This document shows positions 5,400 to 5,413 of a stretch of 5,413 nucleotides of DNA, piece by piece. The stretch is taken from positions 1 to 5,413 of the forward strand of contig JAMOMD010000452.1 in assembly GCA_027068725.1 (NCBI GenBank), in the 5' to 3' direction. The position numbers and the translations under genes were made by a program. The DNA is from Thermoproteales archaeon. GTDB taxonomy: Archaea; Thermoproteota; Thermoprotei; Thermoproteales; Thermocladiaceae. Each line of letters opens with the position of its first letter. Positions within the stretch are counted from its first letter, which is position 1. The notes under the pieces are model-generated. The model was not told the origin of the DNA and did no database searches. It was given only the letters and a program-made list of their open reading frames with translations.

Positions 5400-5413
5400 G
5401 CCTACTAACAATT

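Noticed and set aside
1..5413. tRNA genes, CRISPR array, insertion sequence or transposase
   Set aside because: I saw no tRNA T-arm/acceptor pattern, no regularly spaced direct repeats, and no transposase-like protein or terminal inverted repeats.

Overview
The window reads as chromosomal DNA of a hyperthermophilic archaeon, most likely a crenarchaeon. The evidence is an archaeal-type tyrosyl-tRNA synthetase, a DUF123 protein, an SbcD/Mre11-related archaeal phosphoesterase, a zinc-ribbon/PP-loop/ferredoxin fusion of the archaeal PAPS-reductase type, archaeal TATA boxes 26-27 bases ahead of start codons (leaderless transcripts), few Shine-Dalgarno sites, and a GC-rich island in AT-richer DNA that looks like a C/D box sRNA. 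I cannot name the genus.

Layout, left to right. Bases 1-125 (minus) are the start of an unrecognised helical protein that runs off the window, with its own TATA box. Bases 166-3298 (minus) look like one operon read right to left: a 97-residue protein made of two AbrB-like halves, then a PAPS-reductase-like iron-sulfur protein, then a metallophosphoesterase. The junctions are 13 bases (or an 11-base overlap, depending on the start chosen) and 3 bases. A TATA box at 3322-3328 fits a leaderless start for the first gene. Bases 3299-3410 hold a candidate C/D box guide RNA (minus) that begins directly after the stop codon of the next gene. Its middle is a G-quadruplex-type tract. Bases 3411-4942 (minus) are tyrosyl-tRNA synthetase followed by a DUF123 protein, probably co-transcribed. 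Bases 4943-5207 are a divergent intergenic region with a candidate promoter for each side and an imperfect inverted repeat. Bases 5208-5399 (plus) encode a 63-residue C2H2 zinc-finger protein.

The synthetase, the possible rRNA-methylation guide and the AbrB-like/PP-loop genes point to translation, RNA modification and sulfur or thiolation chemistry, but only the synthetase has a firm role. The most interesting items are the sRNA candidate with its quadruplex tract, the exact in-phase duplication in the 97-residue protein, the degenerate signature motifs of the synthetase, and a sharp change in codon third-base use along two genes.
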